Positions 47,311 through 61,600 are shown, counted from the first letter of the stretch. The stretch: DNA of 64,000 bases from Anniella stebbinsi (GCA_029215795.1 JARDYH010000033.1:62001-126000); one strand, 5' to 3'. Program-made: numbers and translations. The notes: a model not told the origin generated them from the sequence alone.

Positions 47311-49840
47311 TTCTTCCCCTAGACTTCCCCTTCTTCCCCTAGACTTCCCCTTCTTCCCCTAGACTTCCCCTTGTTCCCCTAGACTTCCCCTAGACTTCCC
47401 CTTGCCTCTATACTTCACCTTCTTCCCCTAGACTTTCTCTTCCCTCTATACTTCCCCTTCTTCCCCTAGACTTCCCCTTCTTCCCCTAGACTTCCCCATC
47501 TTCCCCTAGACTTCCCCTTCCCTCTAGACTTCCCCTTCTTCCCCTAGACTTCCCCTAGACTTCCCCTTCTTCCCCTAGACTTCCCCTTCCCATTCTACTT
47601 CCCCTTCTTCCCCTAGACTTCCCCTTCTTCCCCTAGACTTCCCCTTCTTCCCCTAGACTTCCCCTTCTTCCCCTAGACTTCCCCTTCCCTCTATACTTCC
47701 CCTTCTTCCCCTAGACTTCCCCTAGACTTCCCCTTCCCTCTATACTTCCCCTTCTTCCCCTAGACTTCCCCTAGACTTCCCCTTCCCTCTATACTTCCCC
47801 TTCTTCCCCTAGACTTCCCCTAGACTTCCCTTCCCTCTATACTTCCCCTTCTTCCCCTAGACTTCCCCTAGACTTCCCCTTCCCTCTCTACTTCCCCTTC
47901 TTCCCCTAGACATCCCCTTCTTCCCCTAGACTTCCCCTTCTTCCCCTAGACTTCCCCTAGACTTCCCCTTCCCTCTATACTTCCCCTTCTTCCCCTACAC
48001 TTCCCCTTCCCTCTATACTTCCCCTTCTTCCCCTAGACTTCCCCTTCCCTCTATACTACCCCTGCTTCCCCTAGACTTCCCCTAGACTTCTCCTTCTTCC
48101 CCTAGACTTCCCCTAGACTTCCCTTCCCTCTATACTTCCCCTTCTTCCCCTAGACTTCCCCTAGACTTCCCCTTCCCTCTCTACTTCCCCTTCTTCCCCT
48201 AGACTTCCCCTTCTTCCCCTAGACTTCCCCTTCTTCCCCTAGACTTCCCCTTCCCTCTATACTTCCCCTTCTTCCATTAGACTTCCCCTTCCCTCTATAC
48301 TTCCCCTGCTTCCCCTAGACTTCCCCTAGACTTCCCCTTCTTCGCCTAGACTTCCCCTAGACTTCCCCTTCCCTCTATACGTCCCCTTCTTCCCCTAGAC
48401 TTCCCCTTTCCTCTATACTTCCCCTTCTTCCCCTAGACTTCTCCTTCTTCCCCTAGACTACCTCTTCTTCCCCTAGACTTCCCCTTCCCTCTATACTTCC
48501 CCTTTTCCCCTAGATTTCCCCTTCTTCCCTTAGACTTCCCCTTCTTCCCCTAGACTTCCCATTCTTCCCCTAGACTTCCCCTTCTTCCCCTAGACTTCCC
48601 CTAGACTTCCCATTGCCTCTATACTTCCCCTTCTTCCCCTAGACTTTCTCTTCCCTCTATACTTCCCCTTCTTCCCCTAGACTTCCCCTTCTTCCCCTAG
48701 ACTTCCCCTTTTTCCCCTAGACTTCCCCTTCCCTCTATACTTCCTCTTCTTCCCCTAGATTTCCCCTTCTTCCCCTAGACTTCCCCTTCTTCCCCTAGAC
48801 TTCCCGTAGACTTCCCCTTCCCTCTATACCTTCCCTTCTTCCCCTTCTTCCCCTAGACTTCCCCTTCTACCCCTAGACTTCCCCTGGACTTCCCCTTCCC
48901 TCTATACTTCCCCTTCTTCCCCTAGACTTTCTCTTCCCTCTATACTTCCCCTTCTTCCCCTAGACTTCCCCTTCTTCCCCTAGACTTCCCCTTCCCTCTA
49001 TACTTCCCCTTCTTCCCCTAGACTTCCCCTAGACTTCCCTTCCCTCTATACTTCCCCTTCTTCCCCTAGACTTCCCCTTCCCTCTCTACTTCCCCTTCTT
49101 CCCCTAGACTTCCCCTTCTTCCCCTAGACTTCCCCTTCTTCCCCTAGACTTCCCCTTTCCCTCTATACTTCCCCTTCTTCCATTAGACTTCCCCTTCCCT
49201 CTATACTTCCCCTGCTTCCCCTAGACTTCCCCTAGACTTCCCCTTCTTCCCATAGACTTCCCGTAGACTTCCCCTTCCCTCTATACTTCCCCTTCTTCCC
49301 CTAGACTTCCCCTTCCCTCTATACTTCCCCTTCTTCCCCTTGACTTCCCCTTCTTCCCCTAGACTTCCTCTTCTTCCCCTAGACTTCCGCTTCCCTCTAT
49401 ACTTCCCCTTCTTCCCCTAGACTTCCCCTTCTTCCCTTAGACTTCCCCTTCTTCCCCTATACTTCCCCTTCCCTCTATACTTCCCCTTCTTCCCCTAGAC
49501 TTCCCCTAGACTTCCCCTTCCCGCTATACTTTTCCTTCTTCCCCTAGACTTCCCCTTCTTCCCCTAGACTTCCCCTTCCATCTATACTTCCCCTTCTTCA
49601 CCTAGACTTCTCCTAGACTTCCCCTTCTTCCCCTAGACTTCCCCTTCTTCCCCTAGACTTCCCGTAGACTTCCCCTTCCCTCTATACTTTCCCTTCTTCC
49701 CCTAGACTTCCCCAAGACTCCCCCTTCTTCCCCTAGACTTCCCCTAGACTTCCCCTTCCCTCTATACTTCCCCTTCTTCCATTAGACTTCCCCTTCCCTC
49801 TATACTTCCCCTGCTTCCCCTAGACTTCCCCTAGACTTCC
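47311..49840. repeat. 2.5-kb block, first copy of a pair 3,581 bp apart
   Basis: CTTGTTCCCC (TTGTT at 47371), CATTCT 47591, AGACATCCCC 47908, the private variant TTCGCCTAGA 48341, TACGTCCCC 48378 and ATACCTT 48826 all recur exactly 3,581 bp later. The block joins type I sequence (CATTCT to TACGTCCCC, 787 bp) to 2.2-kb-family sequence near 48.7 kb. A private CTTGACTTCCCC occurs near 49339. Confidence 0.85.
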
Positions 49841-50891
49841 CCTTCTTCCCCTAGACTTCCCCTAGACTTCCCCTTCCCTCTATACTTCCCCTTCTTCCCC
49901 TAGACTTCCCCTTCCCTCTATACTTCCCCTTCTTCCCCTAAACTTCCCCTTCTTCCCCTAGACTTCCTCTTCTTCCCCTAGACTTCCCCTTCCCTCTATA
50001 CTTCCCCTTCTTCCCCTAGACTACCCCTTCTTCCCTTAGACTTCCCCTTCTTCCCCTATACTTCCCCTTCCCTCTATACTTCCCCTTCTTCCCCTAGACT
50101 TCCCCTAGACTTCCCCTTTTTCCCCTAGACTTCCCCTAGACTTCCCCTTCCCTCTATACTTCCCCTTCTTTCCCTAGACTTCCCCTTCCCTCTATACTTC
50201 CCCTTCTTCCCCTAGACTTCCCCTTCTTCCCCTAGACTTCCTCTTCTTCCCCTAGACTTCCCCTTCCCTCTATACTTCCCCTTCTTCCCCTAGACTTCCC
50301 CTTCTTCCTTTAGACTTCCCCTTCTTCCCCTATACTTCCCCTTCCCTCTGTAATACCCCTTCTTCCCCTAGACTTCCCCTAGACTTCCCCTTCCCTCTAT
50401 ACTTCCCCTTCTTCCCCTAGATTTCCCCTTCTTCCCTTAGACTTCCCCTTCTTCCCCTATACTTCCCCTTCCCTCTGTACTTCCCCTTCTTCCCCTAGAC
50501 TTCCCCTAGACTTCCCCTTCCCGCTATACTTCCCCTTCTTCCCCTAGACTTCTCCTAGACTTCCCCTTCATCCCCTAGACTTCCCCTTCTTCCCCTAGAC
50601 TTCCCGTAGACTTCCCCTTCCCTCTATACTTTCCCTTCTTCCCCTAGACTTCCCCTAGACTTCCCCTTCTTCCCCTAGACTTCCCCTAGACTTCCCCTTC
50701 CCTCTATACTTCCCCTTATTCCATTAGACTTCCCCTTCCCTCTATACTTCCCCTGCTTCCCCTAGACTTCCCCTAGACTTCCCCTTCTTCCCCTAGACTT
50801 CCCCTAGACTTCCCCTTCCTTCTATACTTCCCATTCTTCCCCTAGACTTCCCCTTCCCTCTATACTTCCCCTTCTTCCCCTAGACTTCCCC
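49841..50891. repeat. 1.05-kb segment between the two 3,581-bp-spaced copies
   Basis: Follows the 5.4-kb family from after the CTCAACAT region: CTAAAC near 49939, TTTTTCCCC near 50118, CTGTAATA at 50348, then CTTCCTTCTATA. It lacks CTCAACAT. It also lacks most of the segment that usually separates CTGTAATA from CATTCT: 824 bp here (50348 to 51172) against 1,443 or 1,521 elsewhere. Both edges are therefore recombination joins. Confidence 0.72.
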
Positions 50892-53421
50892 TTCTTCCCC
50901 TAGACTTCCCCTTCTTCCCCTAGACTTCCCCTTCTTCCCCTAGACTTCCCCTTGTTCCCCTAGACTTCCCCTAGACTTCCCCTTGCCTCTATACTTCACC
51001 TTCTTCCCCTAGACTTTCTCTTCCCTCTATACTTCCCCTTCTTCCCCTAGACTTCCCCTTCTTCCCCTAGACTTCCCCATCTTCCCCTAGACTTCCCCTT
51101 CCCTCTAGACTTCCCCTTCTTCCCCTAGACTTCCCCTAGACTTCCCCTTCTTCCCCTAGACTTCCCCTTCCCATTCTACTTCCCCTTCTTCCCCTAGACT
51201 TCCCCTTCTTCCCCTAGACTTCCCCTTCTTCCCCTAGACTTCCCCTTCTTCCCCTAGACTTCCCCTTCCCTCTATACTTCCCCTTCTTCCCCTAGACTTC
51301 CCCTAGACTTCCCCTTCCCTCTATACTTCCCCTTCTTCCCCTAGACTTCCCCTAGACTTCCCCTTCCCTCTATACTTCCCCTTCTTCCCCTAGACTTCCC
51401 CTAGACTTCCCTTCCCTCTATACTTCCCCTTCTTCCCCTAGACTTCCCCTAGACTTCCCCTTCCCTCTCTACTTCCCCTTCTTCCCCTAGACATCCCCTT
51501 CTTCCCCTAGACTTCCCCTTCTTCCCCTAGACTTCCCCTAGACTTCCCCTTCCCTCTATACTTCCCCTTCTTCCCCTACACTTCCCCTTCCCTCTATACT
51601 TCCCCTTCTTCCCCTAGACTTCCCCTTCCCTCTATACTACCCCTGCTTCCCCTAGACTTCCCCTAGACTTCTCCTTCTTCCCCTAGACTTCCCCTAGACT
51701 TCCCTTCCCTCTATACTTCCCCTTCTTCCCCTAGACTTCCCCTAGACTTCCCCTTCCCTCTCTACTTCCCCTTCTTCCCCTAGACTTCCCCTTCTTCCCC
51801 TAGACTTCCCCTTCTTCCCCTAGACTTCCCCTTCCCTCTATACTTCCCCTTCTTCCATTAGACTTCCCCTTCCCTCTATACTTCCCCTGCTTCCCCTAGA
51901 CTTCCCCTAGACTTCCCCTTCTTCGCCTAGACTTCCCCTAGACTTCCCCTTCCCTCTATACGTCCCCTTCTTCCCCTAGACTTCCCCTTTCCTCTATACT
52001 TCCCCTTCTTCCCCTAGACTTCTCCTTCTTCCCCTAGACTACCTCTTCTTCCCCTAGACTTCCCCTTCCCTCTATACTTCCCCTTTTCCCCTAGATTTCC
52101 CCTTCTTCCCTTAGACTTCCCCTTCTTCCCCTAGACTTCCCATTCTTCCCCTAGACTTCCCCTTCTTCCCCTAGACTTCCCCTAGACTTCCCATTGCCTC
52201 TATACTTCCCCTTCTTCCCCTAGACTTTCTCTTCCCTCTATACTTCCCCTTCTTCCCCTAGACTTCCCCTTCTTCCCCTAGACTTCCCCTTTTTCCCCTA
52301 GACTTCCCCTTCCCTCTATACTTCCTCTTCTTCCCCTAGATTTCCCCTTCTTCCCCTAGACTTCCCCTTCTTCCCCTAGACTTCCCGTAGACTTCCCCTT
52401 CCCTCTATACCTTCCCTTCTTCCCCTTCTTCCCCTAGACTTCCCCTTCTACCCCTAGACTTCCCCTGGACTTCCCCTTCCCTCTATACTTCCCCTTCTTC
52501 CCCTAGACTTTCTCTTCCCTCTATACTTCCCCTTCTTCCCCTAGACTTCCCCTTCTTCCCCTAGACTTCCCCTTCCCTCTATACTTCCCCTTCTTCCCCT
52601 AGACTTCCCCTAGACTTCCCTTCCCTCTATACTTCCCCTTCTTCCCCTAGACTTCCCCTTCCCTCTCTACTTCCCCTTCTTCCCCTAGACTTCCCCTTCT
52701 TCCCCTAGACTTCCCCTTCTTCCCCTAGACTTCCCCTTTCCCTCTATACTTCCCCTTCTTCCATTAGACTTCCCCTTCCCTCTATACTTCCCCTGCTTCC
52801 CCTAGACTTCCCCTAGACTTCCCCTTCTTCCCATAGACTTCCCGTAGACTTCCCCTTCCCTCTATACTTCCCCTTCTTCCCCTAGACTTCCCCTTCCCTC
52901 TATACTTCCCCTTCTTCCCCTAGACTTCCCCTTCTTCCCCTAGACTTCCTCTTCTTCCCCTAGACTTCCGCTTCCCTCTATACTTCCCCTTCTTCCCCTA
53001 GACTTCCCCTTCTTCCCTTAGACTTCCCCTTCTTCCCCTATACTTCCCCTTCCCTCTATACTTCCCCTTCTTCCCCTAGACTTCCCCTAGACTTCCCCTT
53101 CCCGCTATACTTTTCCTTCTTCCCCTAGACTTCCCCTTCTTCCCCTAGACTTCCCCTTCCATCTATACTTCCCCTTCTTCCCCTAGACTTCTCCTAGACT
53201 TCCCCTTCTTCCCCTAGACTTCCCCTTCTTCCCCTAGACTTCCCGTAGACTTCCCCTTCCCTCTATACTTTCCCTTCTTCCCCTAGACTTCCCCAAGACT
53301 CCCCCTTCTTCCCCTAGACTTCCCCTAGACTTCCCCTTCCCTCTATACTTCCCCTTCTTCCATTAGACTTCCCCTTCCCTCTATACTTCCCCTGCTTCCC
53401 CTAGACTTCCCCTAGACTTCT
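50892..53421. repeat. 2.5-kb block, second copy of the 3,581-bp pair
   Basis: TTGTT 50952, CATTCT 51172, AGACATCCCC 51489, TTCGCCTAGA 51922, TACGTCCCC 51959 and ATACCTT 52407. The left limit is set by four 20-mers before CTTGTT here against three at 47311. The right limit is at about 53421, where this copy reads CTTCTCCTTC then CTTAACTT and the first copy does not. No length change occurs between copies across the block. Confidence 0.85.
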
Positions 53422-56400
53422 CCTTCTTCCCCTTAACTTCCCCTAGACTTCCCTTCCCTCTATACTTCCCCTTCTTCCCCTAGACTTCCATTAGACTTCC
53501 CCTTCCCTCTCAACATCCCCTTCTTCCCCTAGACTTCTCCTTCTTCCCCTAGACTTCCCCTTCTTCCCCTAGACTTCCCCTTCCCTCTATACTTCCCCTT
53601 CTTCCATTAGACTTCCCCTTCCCTCTATACTTCCCCTGCTTCCCCTAGACTTCCCCTAGACTTCCCCTTCTTCCCCTAGACTTCCCCTAGACTTCCCCTT
53701 CCCTCTATACTTCCCCTTCTTCCCCTAGACTTCCCCTTCCCTCTATACTTCCCCTTCTTCCCCTAAACTTCCCCTTCTTCCCCTAGACTTCCTCTTCTTC
53801 CCCTAGACTTCCCCTTCCCTCTATACTTCCCCTTCTTCCCCTAGACTACCCCTTCTTCCCTTAGACTTCCCCTTCTTCCCCTATACTTCCCCTTCCCTCT
53901 ATACTTCCCCTTCTTCCCCTAGACTTCCCCTAGACTTCCCCTTCTTCCCCTAGACTTCCCCTAGACTTCCCCTTCCCTCTATACTTCCCCTTCTTTCCCT
54001 AGACTTCCCCTTCCCTCTATACTTCCCCTTCTTCCCCTAGACTTCCCCTTCTTCCCCTAGACTTCCTCTTCTTCCCCTAGACTTCCCCTTCCCTCTATAC
54101 TTCCCCTTCTTCCCCTAGACTTCCCCTTCTTCCTTTAGACTTCCCCTTCTTCCCCTATACTTCCCCTTCCCTCTGTAATACCCCTTCTTCCCCTAGACTT
54201 CCCCTAGACTTCCCCTTCCCTCTATACTTCCCCTTCTTCCCCTAGATTTCCCCTTCTTCCCTTAGACTTCCCCTTCTTCCCCTATACTTCCCCTTCCCTC
54301 TGTACTTCCCCTTCTTCCCCTAGACTTCCCCTAGACTTCCCCTTCCCGCTATACTTCCCCTTCTTCCCCTAGACTTCTCCTAGACTTCCCCTTCATCCCC
54401 TAGACTTCCCCTTCTTCCCCTAGACTTCCCGTAGACTTCCCCTTCCCTCTATACTTTCCCTTCTTCCCCTAGACTTCCCCTAGACTTCCCCTTCTTCCCC
54501 TAGACTTCCCCTAGACTTCCCCTTCCCTCTATACTTCCCCTTATTCCATTAGACTTCCCCTTCCCTCTATACTTCCCCTGCTTCCCCTAGACTTCCCCTA
54601 GACTTCCCCTTCTTCCCCTAGACTTCCCCTAGACTTCCCCTTCCTTCTATACTTCCCCTTCTTCCCCTAGACTTCCCCTTCCCTCTATACTTCCCCTTCT
54701 TCCCCTAGACTTCCCCTTCTTCCCCTAGACTTCCCCTCCTTCCCCTAGACTTCCCCTTCTTCCCCTAGACTTCCCCTTCTTCCCCTAGACTTCCCCTTCT
54801 TCCCCTAGACTTCCCCTAGACTTCCCCTTGCCTCTATACTTCGCCTTCTTCCCCTAGACTTTCTCTTCCCTCTATACTTCCCCTTCTTCCCCTAGACTTC
54901 CCCTTCTTCCCCTAGATTTCCCCTTCTTCCCTTAGACTTCCCCTTCTTCCCCTATACTTCCCCTTCCCTCTATACTTCCCCTTCTTCCCCTAGACTTCCC
55001 CTAGACTTCCCCTTCCCGCTATACTTCCCCTTCTTCCCCTAGACTTCTCCTAGACTTCCCCTTCTTCCCCTAGACTTCCCCTTCTTCTCCTAGACTTCCC
55101 GTAGACTTCCCCTTCCCTCTATACTTTCCCTTCTTCCCCTAGACTTCCCCTAGACTTCCCCTTCTTCCCCTAGACTTCCCCTAGACTTCCCCTTCCCTCT
55201 ATACTTCCCCTTATTCCATTAGACTTCCCCTTCCCTCTATACTTCCCCTGCTTCCCCTAGACTTCCCCTAGACTTCCCCTTCCTTCTATACTTCCCCTTC
55301 TTCCCCTAGACTTCCCCTTCCCTCTATACTTCCCCTTCTTCCCCTAGACTTCCCCTTCTTCCCCTAGACTTCCTCTTCTTCCCCTAGACTTCCCCTTGTT
55401 CCCCTAGACTTCCCCTAGACTTCCCCTTGCCTCTATACTTCACCTTCTTCCCCTAGACTTTCTCTTCCCTCTATACTTCCCCTTCTTCCCCTAGACTTCC
55501 CCTTCTTCCCCTAGACTTCCCCATCTTCCCCTAGACTTCCCCTTCCCTCTAGACTTCCCCTTCTTCCCCTAGACTTCCCCTAGACTTCCCCTTCTTCCCC
55601 TAGACTTCCCCTTCCCATTCTACTTCCCCTTCTTCCCCTAGACTTCCCCTTCTTCCCCTAGACTTCCCCTTCTTCCCCTAGACTTCCCCTTCTTCCCCTA
55701 GACTTCCCCTTCCCTCTATACTTCCCCTTCTTCCCCTAGACTTCCCCTAGACTTCCCCTTCCCTCTATACTTCCCCTTCTTCCCCTAGACTTCCCCTAGA
55801 CTTCCCCTTCCCTCTATACTTCCCCTTCTTCCCCTAGACTTCCCCTAGACTTCCCTTCCCTCTATACTTCCCCTTCTTCCCCTAGACTTCCCCTAGACTT
55901 CCCCTTCCCTCTCTACTTCCCCTTCTTCCCCTAGACATCCCCTTCTTCCCCTAGACTTCCCCTTCTTCCCCTAGACTTCCCCTAGACTTCCCCTTCCCTC
56001 TATACTTCCCCTTCTTCCCCTACACTTCCCCTTCCCTCTATACTTCCCCTTCTTCCCCTAGACTTCCCCTTCCCTCTATACTACCCCTGCTTCCCCTAGA
56101 CTTCCCCTAGACTTCTCCTTCTTCCCCTAGACTTCCCCTAGACTTCCCTTCCCTCTATACTTCCCCTTCTTCCCCTAGACTTCCCCTAGACTTCCCCTTC
56201 CCTCTCTACTTCCCCTTCTTCCCCTAGACTTCCCCTTCTTCCCCTAGACTTCCCCTTCTTCCCCTAGACTTCCCCTTCCCTCTATACTTCCCCTTCTTCC
56301 ATTAGACTTCCCCTTCCCTCTATACTTCCCCTGCTTCCCCTAGACTTCCCCTAGACTTCCCCTTCTTCCCCTAGACTTCCCCTAGACTTCCCCTTCCCTC

Positions 56401-58668
56401 TATACGTCCCCTTCTTCCCCTAGACTTCCCCTTTCCTCTATACTTCCCCTTCTTCCCCTAGACTTCTCCTTCTTCCCCTAGACTACCTCTTCTTCCCCTA
56501 GACTTCCCCTTCCCTCTATACTTCCCCTTTTCCCCTAGACTTCCCCTTCTTCCCTTAGACTTCCCCTTCTTCCCCTAGACTTCCCATTCTTCCCCTAGAC
56601 TTCCCCTTCTTCCCCTAGACTTCCCCTAGACTTCCCATTGCCTCTATACTTCCCCTTCTTCCCCTAGACTTTCTCTTCCCTCTATACTTCCCCTTCTTCC
56701 CCTAGACTTCCCCTTCTTCCCCTAGACTTCCCCTTCTTCCCCTAGACTTCCCCTTCCCTCTATACTTCCCCTTCTTCCCCTAGACTTCCCCTAGACTTCC
56801 CTTCCCTCTATACTTCCCCTTCTTCCCCTAGTCTTCCCCTAGACTTCCCCTTCCCTCTCTACTTCCCCTTCTTCCCCTAGACATCCCCTTCTTCCCCTAG
56901 ACTTCCCCTTCTTCCCCTAGACTTCCCCTAGACTTCCCCTTCCCTCTATACTTCCCCTTCTTCCCCTACACTTCCCCTTCCCTCTATACTTCCCCTTCTT
57001 CCCCTAGACTTCCCCTTCCCTCTATACTTCCCCTGCTTCCCCTAGACTTCCCCTAGACTTCTCCTTCTTCCCCTAGACTTCCCCTAGACTTCCCTTCCCT
57101 CTATACTTCCCCTTCTTCCCCTAGACTTCCCCTAGACTTCCCCTTCCCTCTCTACTTCCCCTTCTTCCCCTAGACTTCCCCATCTTCCCCTAGACTTCCC
57201 CTTCTTCCCCTAGACTTCCCCTTCCCTCTATACTTCCCCTTCTTCCATTAGACTTCCCCTTCCCTCTATACTTCCCCTGCTTCCCCTAGACTTCCCCTAG
57301 ACTTCCCCTTCTTCCCCTAGACTTCCCCAAGACTTCCCCTTCCCTCTATACTTCCCCTTCTTCCCCTATACTTCCCCTTCCCTCTATACTTCCCCTTCTT
57401 CCCCTAAACTTCCCCTTCTTCCCCTAGACTTTCTCTTCTTCCCGTAGACTTCCCCTTCCCTCTATACTTCCCCTTCTTCCCCTAGACTTCCCCTTCTTCC
57501 CTTAGACTTCCCCTTCTTCCCCTATACTTCCCCTTCCCTCTATACTTCCCCTTCTTCCCCTAGACTTCCCCTAGACTTCCCCTTCTTCCCCTAGACTTCC
57601 CCTAGACTTCCCCTTCCCTCTATACTTCCCCTTCTTTCCCTAGACTTCCCCTTCCCTCTATACTTCCCCTTCTTCCCCTAGACTTCCCCTTCTTCCCCTA
57701 GACTTCCTCTTCTTCCCCTAGACTTCCCCTTCCCTCTATACTTCCCCTTCTTCCCCTAGACTTCCCCTTCTTCCCTTAGACTTCCCCTTCTTCCCCTAGA
57801 CTTCCCCTTCCCTCTATACTTCCCCTTCTTCCCCTAGACTTCCCCTAGACTTCCCCTTCCCTCTATACTTCCCCTTCTTCCCCTAGATTTCCCCTTCTTC
57901 CCTTAGACTTCCCCTTCTTCCCCTATACTTCCCCTTCCCTCTATACTTCCCCTTCTTCCCCTAGACTTCCCCTAGACTATCCCTTCCCGCTATACTTCCC
58001 CTTCTTCCCCTAGACTTCTCCTAGACTTCCCCTTCTTCCCCTAGACTTCCCCTTCTTACCCTAGACTTCCCGTAGACTTCCCCTTCCCTCTATACTTTCC
58101 CTTCTTCCCCTAGACTTCCCCTAGACTTCCCCTTCTTCCCCTAGACTTCCCCTAGACTTCCCCTTCCCTCTATACTTCCCCTTATTCCATTAGACTTCCC
58201 CTTCCCTCTATACTTCCGCTGCTTCCCCTAGACTTCCCCTAGACTTCCCCTTCTTCCCCTAGACTTCCTCTAGACTTCCCCTTCCCTCTATACTTCCCCT
58301 TCTTCCCCTAGACTTCCCCTTCCCTCTATACTTCCCCTTCTTCCCCTAGACTTCCCCTTCTTCCCCTAGACTTCCTCTTCTTCCCCTAGACTTCCGCTTC
58401 CCTCTATACTTCCCTTTCTTCCCCTAGACTTCCCCTTCTTCCCTTAGACTTCCCCTTCTTCCCCTATACTTCCCCTTCCCTCTATACTTCCCCTTCTTCC
58501 CCTAGACTTCCCCTAGACTTCCCCTTCCCGCTATACTTTTCCTTCTTCCCCTAGACTTCCCCTTCTTCCCCTAGACTTCCCCTTCCATCTATACTTCCCC
58601 TTCTTCCCCTAGACTTCTCCTAGACTTCCCCTTCTTCCCCTAGACTTCCCCTTCTTCCCCTAGACTTC
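53243..58668. repeat. 5.42-kb higher-order unit, copy e (type I, third super-repeat)
   Basis: Matches copy a at a constant +53,242: CTCAACAT 53509, CTGTAATA 54173, CCTCCTT 54735, CATTCT 55616, AGACATCCCC 55933 and 56879, TACGTCCCC 56403. The first 100 bases carry the CCCGTAGAC and CCCAAGACTCCCCC variants rather than those at position 1, so the exact left edge is unclear. It lacks the ACATCCCC variant present at 4783 and 15631. Confidence 0.85.
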
Positions 58669-61600
58669 CCGTAGACTTCCCCTTCCCTCTATACTTTCCC
58701 TTCTTCCCCTAGACTTCCCCAAGACTCCCCCTTCTTCCCCTAGACTTCCCCTAGACTTCCCCTTCCCTCTATACTTCCCCTTCTTCCATTAGACTTCCCC
58801 TTCCCTCTATACTTCCCCTGCTTCCCCTAGACTTCCCCTAGACTTCTCCTTCTTCCCCTTAACTTCCCCTAGACTTCCCTTCCCTCTATACTTCCCCTTC
58901 TTCCCCTAGACTTCCCCTAGACTTCCCCTTCCCTCTCAACATCCCCTTCTTCCCCTAGACTTCCCCTTCTTCCCCTAGACTTCCCCTTCTTCCCCTAGAC
59001 TTCCCCTTCCCTCTATACTTCCCCTTCTTCCATTAGACTTCCCCTTCCCTCTATACTTCCCCTGCTTCCCCTAGACTTCCCCTAGACTTCCCCTTCTTCC
59101 CCTAGACTTCCCCTAGACTTCCCCTTCCCTCTATACTTCCCCTTCTTCCCCTAAACTTCCCCTTCTTCCCCTAGACTTCCTCTTCTTCCCCTAGACTTCC
59201 CCTTCCCTCTATACTTCCCCTTCTTCCCCTAGACTACCCCTTCTTCCCTTAGACTTCCCCTTCTTCCCCTATACTTCCCCTTCCCTCTATACTTCCCCTT
59301 CTTCCCCTAGACTTCCCCTAGACTTCCCCTTCTTCCCCTAGACTTCCCCTAGACTTCCCCTTCCCTCTATACTTCCCCTTCTTTCCCTAGACTTCCCCTT
59401 CCCTCTATACTTCCCCTTCTTCCCCTAGACTTCCCCTTCTTCCCCTAGACTTCCTCTTCTTCCCCTAGACTTCCCCTTCCCTCTATACTTCCCCTTCTTC
59501 CCCTAGACTTCCCCTTCTTCCTTTAGACTTCCCCTTCTTCCCCTATACTTCCCCTTCCCTCTGTAATACCCCTTCTTCCCCTAGACTTCCCCTAGACTTC
59601 CCCTTCCCTCTATACTTCCCCTTCTTCCCCTAGATTTCCCCTTCTTCCCTTAGACTTCCCCTTCTTCCCCTATACTTCCCCTTCCCTCTGTACTTCCCCT
59701 TCTTCCCCTAGACTTCCCCTAGACTTCCCCTTCCCGCTATACTTCCCCTTCTTCCCCTAGACTTCTCCTAGACTTCCCCTTCATCCCCTAGACTTCCCCT
59801 TCTTCCCCTAGACTTCCCGTAGACTTCCCCTTCCCTCTATACTTTCCCTTCTTCCCCTAGACTTCCCCTAGACTTCCCCTTCTTCCCCTAGACTTCCCCT
59901 AGACTTCCCCTTCCCTCTATACTTCCCCTTATTCCATTAGACTTCCCCTTCCCTCTATACTTCCCCTGCTTCCCCAAGACTTCCCCTAGACTTCCCCTTC
60001 TTCCCCTAGACTTCCCCTAGACTTCCCCTTCCTTCTATACTTCCCCTTCTTCCCCTAGACTTCCCCTTCCCTCTATACTTCCCCTTCTTCCCCTAGACTT
60101 CCCCTTCTTCCCCTAGACTTCCCCTCCTTCCCCTAGACTTCCCCTTCTTCCCCTAGACTTCCCCTTCTTCCCCTAGACTTCCCCTTCTTCCCCTAGACTT
60201 CCCCTAGACTTCCCCTTGCCTCTATACTTCACCTTCTTCCCCTAGACTTTCTCTTCCCTCTATACTTCCCCTTCTTCCCCTAGACTTCCCCTTCTTCCCC
60301 TAGATTTCCCCTTCTTCCCTTAGACTTCCCCTACTTCCCCTATACTTCCCCTTCCCTCTATACTTCCCCTTCTTCCCCTAGACTTCCCCTAGACTTCCCC
60401 TTCCCGCTATACTTCCCCTTCTTCCCCTAGACTTCTCCTAGACTTCCCCTTCTTCCCCTAGACTTCCCCTTCTTCTCCTAGACTTCCCGTAGACTTCCCC
60501 TTCCCTCTATACTTTCCCTTCTTCCCCTAGACTTCCCCTAGACTTCCCCTTCTTCCCCTAGACTTCCCCTAGACTTCCCCTTCCCTCTATACTTCCCCTT
60601 ATTCCATTAGACTTCCCCTTCCCTCTATACTTCCCCTGCTTCCCCTAGACTTCCCCTAGACTTCCCCTTCCTTCTATACTTCCCCTTCTTCCCCTAGACT
60701 TCCCCTTCCCTCTATACTTCCCCTTCTTCCCCTAGACTTCCCCTTCTTCCCCTAGACTTCCTCTTCTTCCCCTGGACGTCCCCTTCCCTCTATACTTCCC
60801 CTTCTTCCCCTAGACTTCCCCTTCTTCCCCTAGACTTCCCCTTCTTCCCCTAGACTTCCCCTTGTTCCCCTAGACTTCCCCTAGACTTCCCCTTGCCTCT
60901 ATACTTCACCTTCTTCCCCTAGACTTTCTCTTCCCTCTATACTTCCCCTTCTTCCCCTAGACTTCCCCTTCTTCCCCTAGACTTCCCCATCTTCCCCTAG
61001 ACTTCCCCTTCCCTCTAGACTTCCCCTTCTTCCCCTAGACTTCCCCTAGACTTCCCCTTCTTCCCCTAGACTTCCCCTTCCCATTCTACTTCCCCTTCTT
61101 CCCCTAGACTTCCCCTTCTTCCCCTAGACTTCCCCTTCTTCCCCTAGACTTCCCCTTCTTCCCCTAGACTTCCCCTTCCCTCTATACTTCCCCTTCTTCC
61201 CCTAGACTTCCCCTAGACTTCCCCTTCCCTCTATACTTCCCCTTCTTCCCCTAGACTTCCCCTAGACTTCCCCTTCCCTCTATACTTCCCCTTCTTCCCC
61301 TAGACTTCCCCTTCTTCCCCTAGACTTCCCCTTCTTCCCTTAGATTTCCCCTTCTCCCCCTAGACTTCCCCTAGACTTCCCCTTCCCTCTATACTTCCCC
61401 TTCTTCCCCTAGACTTCCCCTTCTTCTCCTAGACTTCCCCTTCTTCCCCTAGACTTCCCCTTCTTCCCCTAGACTTCCCCTTCTTCCCCTAGACTTCCCC
61501 TAGACTTCCCCTTCCCTCTATACTTCCCCTTCTTCCCCTACACTTCCCCTTCCCTCTATACTTCCCCTTCTTCCCCTAGACTTCCCCTGGACTTCCCCTT

